Position numbers and translations under genes: made by a program. A stretch of DNA of 64,000 nucleotides from Hyphomicrobium_A sp963759735 (GTDB taxonomy: Bacteria; Pseudomonadota; Alphaproteobacteria; Rhizobiales; Hyphomicrobiaceae): NCBI GenBank assembly GCA_963759735.1, contig CAVXAF010000001.1, forward strand, positions 496,001 to 560,000. Reading direction: 5' to 3'. This document shows positions 9,192-19,647 of this stretch, piece by piece. The notes beneath the pieces were generated by a model. It worked only from the letters and a program-made list of their open reading frames with translations, was not told the origin of the DNA and ran no database searches. Position 1 is the stretch's first letter. Each line of letters opens with the position of its first letter.

Positions 9192-10471
9192 GGCTGCTCC
9201 TGGCGCGCCAGCATCCAGCGGCGCTTCTCCAAGATGCGGTCGGTTCGCCGATCCATCTCAGCGGCCGCCTCATCGAGACTCATGCGGCCGCCCTGTACCA
9301 TCAGCTCGGCGACGAGCTGCATCTCGGTTGCGATGCGCTCCCACTCGGGAACCATCGGCGCGGGCTTGACCCGCTCGAGCTGTTGGCGAAAGGCGCGTGC
9401 ATAGACGTCCTGCTGCAGGCTCGGGTCGTTCCATGGCGAGCGGCGCGGCGGCAGGTTGCCGGTCAGCGCGTGAAACCGCAACTGTATGTCGGGACGCGAC
9501 AGGAACCGCACGAACTCCCAGGCCGCCTCCTTGCTGGACGAATGGCTGAACACGACGAGACTGGCGCCGCCGGCAACCGAATGGCCCGGCCCGCTCGGCC
9601 CCGGCATCGGCGCGGTCATCCAGCTATCCTGCATGCTTTGCGGCAGCCGGCGTTTGAACTCGCCGATATTCCATGGGCCGGTGACGTAGAATGAGAAATA
9701 GCCCCGCGCGAACTCATCCCATACGTTGGCGATCTGGTTTGCCGCCGTGGCCGGCGCGAAACCTCGCTGGAACATGTCGCGATAAAATCGCAGTGCGCGC
9801 TTGAAGTCGTCGCTGCGGAAGTTGCCGCGCGCGTCGGCGTCCTTGAGCAGCGGGGCTGCCTGCTGCATCGCGAGCGCGAGCAGCGGCTCGTACTCGTTGA
9901 GCGGCAAGAGCACACCGAACTGCCGCGGCCCGGCGCGCAGCTTGATCGCTTCCAGCATGGCGATCCACTCCGCCCACGTCGTCGGCGGCGCGGCGAAACC
10001 CGCCTGCGCCAGCAAATCGCGGCGATAGAACAAGAGGCGCGTATCCACGTACCAGGGCACACCGTAGGCCACTTGGTCGATGACGTTGGTTTGCCAGATA
10101 CCCGGGAAATAATCGCCTGCGTCGACCAAGGACGGCGCGACGCGGTCGACCGCGTGCAGCGCAACGAACTCCGCCAGCCAAGTATTGCCGAGTTGGGCGA
10201 CGTCGGGCAGCGAATTGCCGGCAAACGCCGTCAGCAGCTTTTGATGCGCCGCCGTCCACGGCAGCTGCTGCACGACAACGCGTACGTTGGGATGCGCGCG
10301 CTCGAATTCCGGGATGAGCTGGCGGACCACCTCGCCTTCGCGACCCATAGCCCAGAAGCGCACGATCGTCGGCGCATCCTTGACGTCCTCGCAGCTCCCC
10401 AGGAAGCAGGCGATGACGAAGAATAGAATTGCACGCAACGCGATCCGGTTCGTCAAAACGGGTGCTCTCAA
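9188..10471 (-). CDS. Extracellular sugar-binding lipoprotein of the ABC transporter
   Basis: 427 residues of the family-1 extracellular solute-binding protein type. The signal sequence ILFFVIACFLGSC ends in a lipobox (LGSC), so the mature protein should be a lipoprotein anchored by its cysteine. IVRFWAMGREGEVVRQLIPEFERAHP is the usual first beta-alpha unit of this family, and GGASLVVFSHSSSKEAAWEFVRFL is the typical late segment. A TTG appears to be the start codon; no strong ribosome-binding site is visible. It is the first gene of the four-gene operon (binding protein, permease, permease, discoidin protein), each pair overlapping by ATGA. It lies 66 bases downstream of the GH144 gene on the same strand and may be co-transcribed with it. 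Confidence 0.9.
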   Translation of the reverse strand: MRAPVLTNRIALRAILFFVIACFLGSCEDVKDAPTIVRFWAMGREGEVVRQLIPEFERAHPNVRVVVQQLPWTAAHQKLLTAFAGNSLPDVAQLGNTWLAEFVALHAVDRVAPSLVDAGDYFPGIWQTNVIDQVAYGVPWYVDTRLLFYRRDLLAQAGFAAPPTTWAEWIAMLEAIKLRAGPRQFGVLLPLNEYEPLLALAMQQAAPLLKDADARGNFRSDDFKRALRFYRDMFQRGFAPATAANQIANVWDEFARGYFSFYVTGPWNIGEFKRRLPQSMQDSWMTAPMPGPSGPGHSVAGGASLVVFSHSSSKEAAWEFVRFLSRPDIQLRFHALTGNLPPRRSPWNDPSLQQDVYARAFRQQLERVKPAPMVPEWERIATEMQLVAELMVQGGRMSLDEAAAEMDRRTDRILEKRRWMLARQEQP

Positions 10472-10537
10472 CTCATGACGATCGGCTGCCTGGGCGCCAA
10501 GCGTGACGTGCGCCCTTACCGCTAGCCCTCGGTACCA

Positions 10538-12034
10538 CTAGACCTCGGTCGAGGCGAGCCATCCACCATTGAATCCTGCCCGATGCAGTCCACGGCGCAG
10601 GTATCGGTTGCGACGCATCACGCGCCAGACCAGATCGGAGCGTCCATTTTCGATCATCGCCACGATGGGCCCTTGGTCGATGCCGAGGTAGTCGCTCGCC
10701 ACCCATCCAAAGCCGGGGATGCATATTCCGTGCACCAGCGGCACGTCGAAATCGAAACTCGGATTGAACGCATCGAGGAAACCATACTTGGAGTATATGT
10801 GCGCGCCGTAACGCTGATGCAGTTCACGTATGGCCGGAACGACGATCTCGGGCGCGAACGCGATCGAGCCGAGCACGGCGGTCGGCGCCAGCGTGCCATC
10901 ATCGTAGCCATCGGGGCCGACGGCGCCGCGACCGGCATAGCTGCGGAACATGCGCAGTTTGCCGGCATACTCGCGCTCGACATCGGCCGGCCCGTCAGAG
11001 GCGGTTACGCCCCAGACGTTGGTCCCGTAATCCTTCCACCCGTGCGGGTTGGCGACGGCATACGCGCGCTGCGCATACACCGCGCGCCGGTTATTTTCGA
11101 AGTAGTCGATGCCGCGATGCGTCATGTAGCTGTCCTGCAGGCCGCGGAAATCAATCCACGTCTGGCAGTACTGATGGCCGAACAGAGGCGCGAAGGTGAG
11201 ATGCGGCTCGCCGAAATCGCCGCGCCATGAATTGTCGTATGTGCTCGTCCATTCCGCCCAGGCAGACTTATCGACCGCATGCGTCGGCGAGCCGAGGGCC
11301 AGCAAGTAGACGATCATCGCTTCGTTGTAGCCGCGCCAATCGTAGTCCAAAAACCCACACTCGGGTGCCCATCCGTGGCTGATCGCGGGCGGGCGAACCT
11401 GCGCCCAGCGCCAGTCGACGCGCGCATAAAGCTTATCGGCGAGGTCGCGGATGAGCGCCTCGTCGGCGTGGTCGCCGTCGAAATACGACTGGCAGAACAG
11501 TGCGCCGGCCAGGAATAGCGCCGTATCGACCGTCGACAGCTCGCAGCCCTGGGCGCGATGCCCCGTCTCCATGTCGATGAAATGATAAAAGAAGCCGTGA
11601 TACCCAGCCGTGCCCTTTGCTTCAGGCCCTTGCCGGGCCTCGTACAGGAAGCGAAGCGTCGTGATCACGCGCTCCCTTGCTGCCTGGCGGGTGATGTAGC
11701 CGCGCTGGACCCCGATCGGATAGGCGGTGAGGGCGAACCCTACGGCCGCGATGCTCGAGGGAGATGATGAGGGAAAGCGATCCCGCGCCAGTCCGTTGCG
11801 CGGATTGCTCGTCTCCCAAAAAAACCGGAACGTGCGTTCTTGCACGTCATCGATGAAGGGATCGAACGCCGTGTGCTCGGAGGCGGATAGGCGAGACAGC
11901 GTGCTCGTGGCCAAGAGCGGCAACGTGCCGGTGGCGAGCAAACCCAAGCCGCCGAAAAGTACGGAGCGCCGACTTGCGGCAACCGCGCCTCCAGGGAACC
12001 CGGTGGCCGTATCGCGCATTATGCGTTCTGACAA
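10538..12034 (-). CDS. Glycoamylase-fold protein (PF10091 / GH144), probable endo-beta-1,2-glucanase
   Basis: 498 residues with an N-terminal Tat-type signal (ASRRSVLFGGLGLLATG). The body matches the 'putative glucoamylase' PF10091 pattern: ERTFRFFWETSNPRNGL, SSIAAVGFALTAYPIGVQRG, STVDTALFLAGALF, YNEAMIVYLLALGSPTH, WIDFRGLQDSYM, DYFENNRRAVYAQ and WGVTASDGP. Characterised stand-alone members form GH144 and are endo-beta-1,2-glucanases; the same fold also ends cyclic beta-1,2-glucan synthases. The TTG at 12034 is chosen because AGGGGAG lies about 6 bases upstream; an ATG 15 bases later is an alternative. Export plus the adjacent transporter suggests it cuts beta-1,2-glucan outside the cytoplasm for import. 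The substrate is inferred from the family. Confidence 0.82.
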   Translation of the reverse strand: MSERIMRDTATGFPGGAVAASRRSVLFGGLGLLATGTLPLLATSTLSRLSASEHTAFDPFIDDVQERTFRFFWETSNPRNGLARDRFPSSSPSSIAAVGFALTAYPIGVQRGYITRQAARERVITTLRFLYEARQGPEAKGTAGYHGFFYHFIDMETGHRAQGCELSTVDTALFLAGALFCQSYFDGDHADEALIRDLADKLYARVDWRWAQVRPPAISHGWAPECGFLDYDWRGYNEAMIVYLLALGSPTHAVDKSAWAEWTSTYDNSWRGDFGEPHLTFAPLFGHQYCQTWIDFRGLQDSYMTHRGIDYFENNRRAVYAQRAYAVANPHGWKDYGTNVWGVTASDGPADVEREYAGKLRMFRSYAGRGAVGPDGYDDGTLAPTAVLGSIAFAPEIVVPAIRELHQRYGAHIYSKYGFLDAFNPSFDFDVPLVHGICIPGFGWVASDYLGIDQGPIVAMIENGRSDLVWRVMRRNRYLRRGLHRAGFNGGWLASTEV

Positions 12035-12537
12035 AGTATGTCTCCCCTAATCTTTCTGCCGGTATCTGCGCCCGATAAAATGCAGCGGGCGGTCTCTCGA
12101 CCGGCGTCACGCCTCCGAAGATTTCTGGTTGTTGAAGAAGAGAACGCCGCCCGACAGCGCCGCCTCACAATCGCTGCGTTGCGTAAGCAGCGTTTGGGGC
12201 AGCAATGAGATTCGCGATACTGACGAATGATCGCGTTGAATTGCGCGATCTACATATGCATAAGACAGCCTCTCAGACGTATTGTCTGCGCTGCGAATGT
12301 CATGCGAACGGTTGGCCCGTTCATAAATTAGTAAGCTGGAGATCATCCCCCGCTCTCCCTATTCGAAAACGCTAACTTCATCCGCACAGAGCGGCAACTC
12401 TTCCCGCCCACCTATTCACGTTGAGCGTTAAGAAGCGGGCGATGTTGCATCGCAGAGTGTCTCGCATGCTACTAACGGCGAGCATGTGTTCAAACGCTGC
12501 CTAACGACAACGGCACTGCAACAACTCAGAGGTCACG
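12035..12537 (+). promoter_or_regulatory. Intergenic region between divergent GH144 and GH1 genes
   Basis: About 500 bases separate the divergently read glucanase and beta-glucosidase genes, so this stretch should hold both promoters. An AGAGGT ribosome-binding site lies just before the GH1 ATG at 12538, and AGGGGAG precedes the GH144 start. A 79-residue minus-strand open frame (12107-12346) has no recognisable features. No convincing operator palindrome was found. Confidence 0.4.
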
Positions 12538-13906
12538 ATGTGCGCCGCACAATTCCCGGACGAATTTTTATGGGGCAGCGCAACAGCCGCGTATCAGGTT
12601 GAGGGATCACCGCTCGCTGATGGTGCCGGTCCGAGCATTTGGCACCGCTTCGTTCACACCCCGGGATTGGTGCGCGACGGCGACACGGGCGACATCGCGT
12701 GCGATCACTACCGGCGCTGGCAAGAAGACGTCGCCATCATGCGGCAGCTCGGCCTGCAGGCCTACCGCTTCAGCATTTCATGGAGTCGTATTCTCCCCGA
12801 TGGCACGGGGCGCGTGAACCAGGGCGGGTTAGATTTCTATGAGCGGCTGGTCGACGCCTTGCTCGAGAACGGCATCGAACCGCTTATAACTCTCTATCAC
12901 TGGGACCTGCCCGCGGCGCTCGACGACCGCGGCGGATGGCTCAATCGTGACATTTCGAATTGGTTCGCCGAATACGCCGACGTCATGTTCCGCAGGCTAG
13001 ACGGCCGGGTGAAGAAATGGGCGACGCTGAACGAGCCGTGGGTCGTCACCGATGGCGGCTATCTGCACGGCGCGCTCGCACCCGGTCACCGCAACCGCTT
13101 CGAGGCGCCGATCGCTTCGCACAACCTGATGCGCGCCCACGGTGCTGCGGTGCAGGCCTACCGCGCGGTCGGGAAGCATCAGATCGGCCTCGTCGTCAAT
13201 ATCGAGCCGAAATACGCGGCCTCCGACGACCCGGCCGATATTGCCGCGACGGCCCGCGCAGAAGCCTACATGAACCGCCAGTATCTCGACCCGGCGTTCT
13301 TCGGCAGCTATCCCCACGAGATGACCGAGATCTTCGGCGAGGCCTGGCCGGAATGGCCGGCGGGCGACTTCGAACTCATCCAGCAGCCGATCGACTTCCT
13401 CGGCGTCAACTACTACACGCGCAGCGTGACGCGCTTTGATGCGAACGCTTGGCCGCTGCGGGCATGCGCGGTTCGGCAAAAGCGCGCGACGTACACCGAG
13501 ACCGGTTGGGAGGTATTTCCTCCGGGCCTCACCGAGACGCTATTGTGGGTCAAACGCCGCTACGGCGACATCCCGCTGTACATCACCGAGAACGGCGCCG
13601 CGTTCTTTGACCCGCCGACGGCGACGAAGGGGCGTGTGGAGGATGTGCTGCGCGTCGATTATCTGCGCGGGCATCTCGCGCGCCGTACGCGATGCCATCG
13701 CACAGGGCGTCAACGTGAAGGGCTACATGGTGTGGTCGCTGCTCGACAACCTCGAATGGTCGCTCGGCTATTCCAAGCGCTTCGGCATCGTACACGTCGA
13801 TTTCGCCACCCAGGAACGCACGCTGAAGGACAGCGCCAAGTTCTACACCAAGGTCATCGCCTCGAACGGCGCCGTGATCGATGAGGCCAACGACGCCACA
13901 AGCTAA
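12538..13906 (+). pseudogene. GH1 beta-glucosidase, frameshifted
   Basis: A family GH1 beta-glucosidase of about 455 residues when joined. Frame one gives the N-terminal signature FLWGSATAAYQVEG, the acid/base motif TLNEPWV and the nucleophile motif ITENGAAF. The C-terminal part, in another frame, gives GYMVWSLLDNLEWSLGYSKRFG. The frames meet near 13675-13690, between VDYLRGHLA and AVRDAIAQG. No signal peptide is present, so the enzyme would act in the cytoplasm on imported di- or oligosaccharides such as sophorose. It starts the plus-strand arm of the glucan locus and its end overlaps the converging transporter ATPase gene by 4 bases. As written the gene is broken; one corrected base would restore it. 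Confidence 0.88.
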
Positions 13907-15045
13907 CCGAGAGCGCGCGGAGCGGCGGCGTCGGGCGTGGTGGCATGCCCCGCCTGGCTGAAGCGCGGGAACGCCCGCCCCTCAGCGTCGAACACATAAC
14001 AGACGTGCGGCGCCACTCCCGGCCGCATGATCTCCCCGGGAGCGATCGCGAGATCGCCCGGTACTTGCAGTGTGATTTCAGTGTCTGTGCCCACCAACGT
14101 GCCATAGGCGACCGTCACGCTGCCGAGCCGTTCGACGAAGCGAATCTTCACCGGCAGTATGTCCGTTGCTGCGTGCGCGTCGAAGTGTTCCGGCCGCAGG
14201 CCGAGCATGACGCGCTCGCCGACGCGCGCTGCACGGGCGTCGACGGCGGCCGTGATGGTGTCGCCCGACGCCAGCCGCAGAACCGCGCGGCGCGGTGATA
14301 TCGCCTGCACGTCGGCTTCGAGCAGATTGATGCGCGGGGAGCCGATAAACCCGGCCACGAAGACGTTGCTCGGCTCATTGTAGAGTTGCATCGGCGTGCC
14401 GATCTGCTCGATGCGCCCTGCCGACAGCACGACGATGCGATTGGCGAGGGTCATCGCCTCCACCTGATCGTGCGTCACGTAGATCATCGTGGTCTTGAGT
14501 TCTTGATGCAGCTTGGCAAGCTCATAGCGCATGCTGGCGCGCAGCGCGGCGTCGAGATTGGACAGGGGCTCGTCGAACAGGAACACCTTCGGCTTGCGAA
14601 CTATGGCGCGGCCGATGGCGACGCGCTGCTTCTGGCCGCCCGACAGCGCCTTCGGCCTGCGATCGAGCAGGTGCTCGATATGCAGCTTGCGTGCTGCCGA
14701 GCGAACCGCCGCATCGATGGCTGCCGGCTCCAGCTTCGCCAGACGCAGCCCGAATGACATGTTCTGGTAGACCGTCATGTGCGGATACAGCGCATACGAT
14801 TGGAAGACCATCGCCACCCCGCGGCGCGCCGGCGCGACGTCGTTGACGATCTTCCCGTCGATGGAGATTTCGCCGCTCGTTACTTCATCCAAGCCGGCGA
14901 TGAGGCGTAGTAGGGTCGACTTCCCACACCCCGAGGGTCCGACAAAGACGATCAATTCGCCGTCCGCGATCTCGAGATTGATATTCTCAAGGATGACGGA
15001 AGCACCGAAGCTCTTGTGCACGTGTGAGAGTTTTAACTGGCTCAT
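13903..15045 (-). CDS. UgpC/MalK-type sugar ABC transporter ATPase
   Basis: 380 residues. It has Walker A (GPSGCGKST), Q-loop (VFQSYALYPH), ABC signature (LSGGQKQRVAIGRA), Walker B (VFLFDEPLSNLDA) and the H-loop (YVTHDQVEAMTLA), followed by a C-terminal TOBE/MalK regulatory domain (MLGLRPEHFDAHA). The start is the ATG giving SQLKLSHVHKSFG; the longer open frame upstream adds 59 residues with no family similarity. It presumably energises the permeases at 7.5-9.2 kb, although it lies in a separate transcription unit beyond the GH144 and GH1 genes. Confidence 0.93.
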   Translation of the reverse strand: MSQLKLSHVHKSFGASVILENINLEIADGELIVFVGPSGCGKSTLLRLIAGLDEVTSGEISIDGKIVNDVAPARRGVAMVFQSYALYPHMTVYQNMSFGLRLAKLEPAAIDAAVRSAARKLHIEHLLDRRPKALSGGQKQRVAIGRAIVRKPKVFLFDEPLSNLDAALRASMRYELAKLHQELKTTMIYVTHDQVEAMTLANRIVVLSAGRIEQIGTPMQLYNEPSNVFVAGFIGSPRINLLEADVQAISPRRAVLRLASGDTITAAVDARAARVGERVMLGLRPEHFDAHAATDILPVKIRFVERLGSVTVAYGTLVGTDTEITLQVPGDLAIAPGEIMRPGVAPHVCYVFDAEGRAFPRFSQAGHATTPDAAAPRALG

Positions 15046-15289
15046 GGGCCTCGTGCCTGAAGGTGCGCCTCGAAAACCTACGGGCGCGAACTCAAAACGC
15101 CCGCACGATACCAGCAATCGCGGGCGGCGCGCATCGCTGCGTTGAGCCATCGCTAATCGCGCCGCATCGCGTTTATTCTGGTCAACGGGTATGCAAGGGG
15201 CGCGGTGGTGAAGCCCCAACACGCACCTTAAGATCGCGTCCCGCTGTCTCCTATCTTAGTATGTCCCGCCCGCCGATCCGGAGTTCATC

Positions 15290-17732
15290 ATGGCCAAGAA
15301 CCCTCATAGAATTTCCGGAGTTGAGAGTGAAAAACGGCAGCCGGCACGTAGCCGCGCGAAGCCCGATCCGGCGGAGACCATCGATCAAAAGCCGAAGATG
15401 ACCGACCAGCCGTTCAAGGGGACGCGCCGACTGACGATCAAGCATGCTGTTGCTGGCGTCGAAGACTACAAAGGGCCGGCCGGCGGCTGGGGCGCGCTGA
15501 AGGCCGTCGCCAAGGCGCTCAGTAGCGAGATGGCGGTCGGCAGCGACGTGCGCGGGCTGCTGTCGATGAATCAGCCGACCGGCTTTGACTGCCCCGGCTG
15601 CGCGTGGCCCGATCCTCGACACACCTCTTCATTCGAATTTTGCGAGAACGGGGCCAAGGCGGTGGCCTGGGAGGCGACCGGCAAGCGCACGACGCCGGAA
15701 TTCTTCGCCGCGCACACCGTCGGCGAGCTTTGGAGTTGGTCCGACTATGCGCTCGAAGGCCAAGGGCGTCTGACGCATCCGATGGTCTACGATCGCGACA
15801 GTGATACCTTCCGGCCGATTGCCTGGGACGAAGCCTTCGCGCGCATCGGCCAGGCGTTGCAGGCACTGCCTGACCCAAACATGGCGGAGTTCTACACCTC
15901 GGGGCGCACCTCGAACGAGGCGGCGTTTCTCTATCAGTTGTTCGTGCGCGAGTTCGGGACCAACAACTTCCCCGACTGCTCCAACATGTGCCACGAGGCG
16001 ACCAGCGTCGGCCTGCCGGACTCGATCGGCGTTGGCAAGGGCACGGTGACTCTCGAGGACTTCGACCATGCCGACGCCATCTTCTGCATTGGTCACAACC
16101 CGGGTACTAATCACCCGCGCATGCTCGCGACACTGCGCGAAGCTTCCAAGCGCGGCTGCAAGATCGTGGTGTTCAATCCACTGCGCGAGCGGGGCCTCGA
16201 GCGTTTCCAGGCGCCGCAGAATCCCTTCGAGATGGTGACCCTCGGATCAACGCCGATCGCCTCGTCGTATTATCAGGTCGGGATTGGCGGTGACGTTGCC
16301 GTGCTCAAAGGCATGATGAAGGCCTTGCTCGCCACCGACCGCGCCCTGATCGCAGCCGGCAAAGACGGCATCATCGATCGCGCTTTCATCGCCGAGCACA
16401 CGGAGGGCATCGAGGCGCTCGTCGCCGACATCGATGCAACCGACTGGGCGCAGATCGAGCGCTTCTCGGCGTTGTCGCGCTCTGACATCGAGGCCGCCGC
16501 CAAGGTGTATGCCGAAGCCGAAAGGGTGATCATCTGTTACGGGATGGGCATCACCCAGCACAGCCACGGCACCTCGAACGTGCACCAGATCGCCAACCTA
16601 CTGCTGATGTGCGGCAACATCGGCAAGGAAGGCGCCGGCATCTGTCCGTTGCGCGGCCACTCGAACGTGCAGGGCGACCGCACTGTCGGAATTACCGAGA
16701 TCCCTTCCACGGAATTGCTCGACAATCTCGAAGCGACCTTCCCCATCAAGGTGCCACGCCAGAAGGGCCACAACGCCGTCGAAGCCATCGAGGCGATCGT
16801 CAATCGGCAATCGAAAGCGCTGGTGTGTCTCGGTGGAAATCTGGCCGTTGCCATGTCCGACCCGGACGTCACCTACCCAGCCATGCGGCAGCTCGATCTC
16901 GCCGTGCATATCGCGACGAAATTGAACCGATCGCATCTGCTGATCGCCAAGCAGAGCTTCATCCTACCGTGCCTGGGACGAACGGAACTCGACATCCAGG
17001 AAACGGGACGGCAGAGCGTGTCGGTGGAAGATTCCATGGCCATGGTGCACGCCTCCTCCGGCGGCCTGAAGCCGGCGTCGGAACACCTCAAGTCGGAGCC
17101 CGCGATCGTCGCGGGGCTCGCCTTGGCGACGCTGCCCAACTACCCAGATACCGTGGCGCGAACTCGTCGCCGACTACAGCCGCATCCGCGATAAAATCGA
17201 AGCGGTGTTCCCGGACTTCTCGGACTTCAACAAGCGCGTTGCCGAACCCGGCGGGTTTCGCTTGTCGGTGCCGGCCTCGCAGCGGGTGTGGAAGACGAAA
17301 ACAGGCAAGGCGCAGTTTCTCGTCGTCAACGGACTGGAAGAGGATCCGCGCTGCGATCAGCCCGGCGCCCTCATCCTGGCAACGGTGCGCAGCCACGATC
17401 AGTACAATACGACCATCTACGGTCTCGACGACCGCTATCGCGGGATCACGGGCCGTCGCGATATCCTCTTTATGAATGCGGCCGATCTGGCGTCGCGTGG
17501 TCTACAGCACGGAGACGTGGTCGATGTGGAAACGCTCTGCAACGAGGGCGAGAATCCGCGCACGTTGTCTGGGTTGACCGCAGTGGCGTTCGACATCGCC
17601 GCCGGCTCTGTCGCCACTTACTATCCGGAAGCCAACAGCCTGATCGCCATCGACAACTATGACCGGCGCAGTGGGACGCCATCGTACAAGTCCGTGCCGG
17701 TGTCGGTGACGCGCGCCTCAGCGCCGCCGTGA
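15290..17732 (+). pseudogene. FdhF/YdeP-family molybdopterin oxidoreductase, frameshifted
   Basis: A formate-dehydrogenase-like molybdopterin enzyme of the YdeP branch, about 815 residues when joined. Frame one (ATG at 15290) shows the YdeP hallmark FDCPGCAWPDP, followed by ALEGQGRLTHPMVYDR, FYTSGRTSNEAAFLYQLF, CNMCHEATSV-like SNMCHEATSVGL, and FCIGHNPGTNHPRM. The C-terminal molybdopterin-dinucleotide-binding part lies in another frame (ILATVRSHDQYNTTIYGLDDRY). The frames meet near 17150-17160. The canonical selenocysteine/cysteine catalytic context of FdhF is not evident, as usual for YdeP. E. coli YdeP is linked to acid resistance, but the substrate is unknown. It stands alone between the ABC ATPase and a protease gene. 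Confidence 0.85.
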
Positions 17733-17990
17733 GGTAGCCGGGCGCCGGGTCTTCGTTGCGTGATCGCGGCGAACACGGAAAACAAATCGCAAATATCGCC
17801 GTAGTCGAGCGGCACAATCCGCTGACGCTGCCGCGGAGGACCTCCGACGCGCGTGGCCTATTCACACAATCCAAAGTTGTTTGCCGTCAAAACAGTTGGG
17901 GTGACTGTCGAACGCCATCGCTGGCCGAGAGCGTCGTTCGGGACGGCGTTACGGCGCGTCCGCAGGGACGAGATCGCAGAGGCCTTCGAG

Positions 17991-18812
17991 GTGTCGTTCA
18001 AAATTTCTTCTCCCGATCACCGTCTCGCGCGCAGGCGCGGTGTTCTGGCTGCATTGTGCGGCGCCGCTCTCTTTGGCCTCAGCGCGCCCACCGCAGCCCG
18101 GCAGCCATACCCCGGCATCCTTGGCGGCGACGACCGGGTTCGTGTCGAGGCTCAGGGGCCGCCGTGGAATGCAATCGGCCAGGTCAATGTCGGAGGCTAC
18201 AGACGGGTCGGCAAATGCACCGGCACTCTCGTTGCGCCCAATGTCGTCGTGACGGCTGCCCATTGCGTCGTCGATCCACTGCGCGGAGCGCCATTTCCTC
18301 TGCACGACATCCATTTTCTCGCCGCCGTGCGTGGCGGGAAGTACAGCGGGCATTCTACCGCGCGCTGTCTGCATTTCTCGGCCGGCTACGCACTTGCGCC
18401 GCCACGCACCCCTGCGACGAAGCCGGTGGAAAGAGTGACATTTGACGATCTGGCAACAGATGTCGTCGAAGTCGTGCTGCGTGACGAACTCGATGTCGAT
18501 CCCATGCCGGTCGCTGACGCTGTCGATGACCATCCCGGGCTGAGTCTTATCCATGCTGCCTATCCCGCGGATAAGCGGATGGTGCTGTCGGCGCACTTTG
18601 GCTGTCAGCTGCTGCGGGCCGATCTCGCGGTGCCGCTGTGGCTGAACGATTGCGACACGCACCCTGCGAGTTCCGGCGGCCCCGTGCTGGCCAAGGTGAA
18701 CGGCGCGTTGCAATTGGTGGCCATAATGGTTGCGGCCGGGAACGGCAGCCCCAACGTGGCGGTGCCGATTTCGCGGCTGAAGCAGGCGATTCTGAACCGA
18801 TCCTGCCCATAG
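17991..18812 (+). CDS. Secreted trypsin-like serine protease
   Basis: About 270 residues. A signal sequence (RRGVLAALCGAALFGLSAPTAA) is followed by a chymotrypsin-fold domain: GKCTGTLVAPNVVVTAAHCV holds the catalytic histidine and SSGGPVLAKV holds the serine in place of the more usual GDSGGP. An aspartate in ATDVVEVVL is a candidate third residue. I chose the GTG at 17991 so that the signal peptide is near the N-terminus; an upstream ATG at 17853 gives 46 further residues that do not look conserved. The preceding CDTHPASSGGP suggests a disulfide near the active site. It is probably periplasmic or secreted; target unknown. Confidence 0.78.
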   Translation: MSFKISSPDHRLARRRGVLAALCGAALFGLSAPTAARQPYPGILGGDDRVRVEAQGPPWNAIGQVNVGGYRRVGKCTGTLVAPNVVVTAAHCVVDPLRGAPFPLHDIHFLAAVRGGKYSGHSTARCLHFSAGYALAPPRTPATKPVERVTFDDLATDVVEVVLRDELDVDPMPVADAVDDHPGLSLIHAAYPADKRMVLSAHFGCQLLRADLAVPLWLNDCDTHPASSGGPVLAKVNGALQLVAIMVAAGNGSPNVAVPISRLKQAILNRSCP

Positions 18813-18850
18813 CCTGCCGGTCGCAAAGGCGAGGGGTCGCGACGGTGCCT

Positions 18851-19507
18851 TTAGGCGCCGGTCGCTGACGTGCCGTTGAAAACCGCCAGCTGAGCAGCGA
18901 AAGCCCGCTGGAAGGCGGGCCGCGCTTCGGCACGGGCGACATAGGCGGCGAGGTTTGGATGGACCACCAGCAGGTCGGATCCCTTCAACCGCTGCAGCAC
19001 GTGCACCATCATCAGGTCGCCGGCGCTGAACGCGCCATCGAGCCACTCGGCATCGCCGAGGCGAGCGGAAAGCTCGTCCAGCTTTGCGCGGACGCGATCC
19101 TCGACGATAGGCAATCGCTCGCTGCTCCAGTGCTTGTCGCCCTCCACAAGCCTGGCGTTGGCGCGCTCGTTGATTGGTGACTCTATCGTGCTGAGCGCAG
19201 CAAACATCCACGCGATGGCGCGCGCCCGTGCGTTCCCATCCTCTGGCAGCAGCCCCGGGTGCAGTTCCGCGATGTGAAGCACGATTGCACCCGACTCGAA
19301 CAGGGAGAGATCGCCCTCTTCATAGGTCGGGATCTGCCCGAAAGGATGCAGCGCCAGATGCGCGGGCTGCTTCATCTCAGCGAACGAAACCAGGCGAACG
19401 TCGTATGGCTGGCCGACTTCTTCGAGCGCCCAGCGCACGCGCATGTCACGCGCCAGTCCCCGGCCGCGATCGGGCGAACGTTCAAAGGCGGTGATGGTGG
19501 GGCGCAT
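18851..19507 (-). CDS. Glutathione S-transferase family protein
   Basis: 218 residues. The N-terminal thioredoxin-like domain shows RVRWALEEVGQPYDV and the cis-proline/SE glutathione-binding pattern FGQIPTYEEGDLSLFESGAIVLHI. A helical C-terminal domain (WLDGAFSAGDLMMVHVLQRLK) completes the GST fold. I chose the ATG giving RPTITAFERSPD; an ATG 42 bases upstream adds 14 residues outside the fold. It is a single-gene unit converging on the protease gene. Substrate not predictable. Confidence 0.85.
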   Translation of the reverse strand: MRPTITAFERSPDRGRGLARDMRVRWALEEVGQPYDVRLVSFAEMKQPAHLALHPFGQIPTYEEGDLSLFESGAIVLHIAELHPGLLPEDGNARARAIAWMFAALSTIESPINERANARLVEGDKHWSSERLPIVEDRVRAKLDELSARLGDAEWLDGAFSAGDLMMVHVLQRLKGSDLLVVHPNLAAYVARAEARPAFQRAFAAQLAVFNGTSATGA

Positions 19508-19647
19508 TGGCAAGGTTCCGGGGCTGGTTGCACAATGAAATCGTGCCACTTGCGGGAGACAGCTGCATCGATGAGAAGCGAGAGGTGGGAAAGAAATCTC
19601 TCTGCAGCTTTCCGGCGCATTGGATCGCCGTCTTTCCCACCCTTAAC

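Noticed and set aside
12107..12346. 79-residue minus-strand open frame between GH144 and GH1
   Set aside because: No family similarity, no good ribosome-binding site, and it lies in the expected divergent promoter region.
12360..12500. Possible LacI-type operator upstream of the beta-glucosidase
   Set aside because: AACGCT half-sites occur, but no symmetric palindrome with proper spacing could be confirmed by eye.
17949..19211. 420-residue minus-strand frame
   Set aside because: It overlaps the trypsin-like protease (motif-supported) and GST genes in other frames and shows no family motifs.
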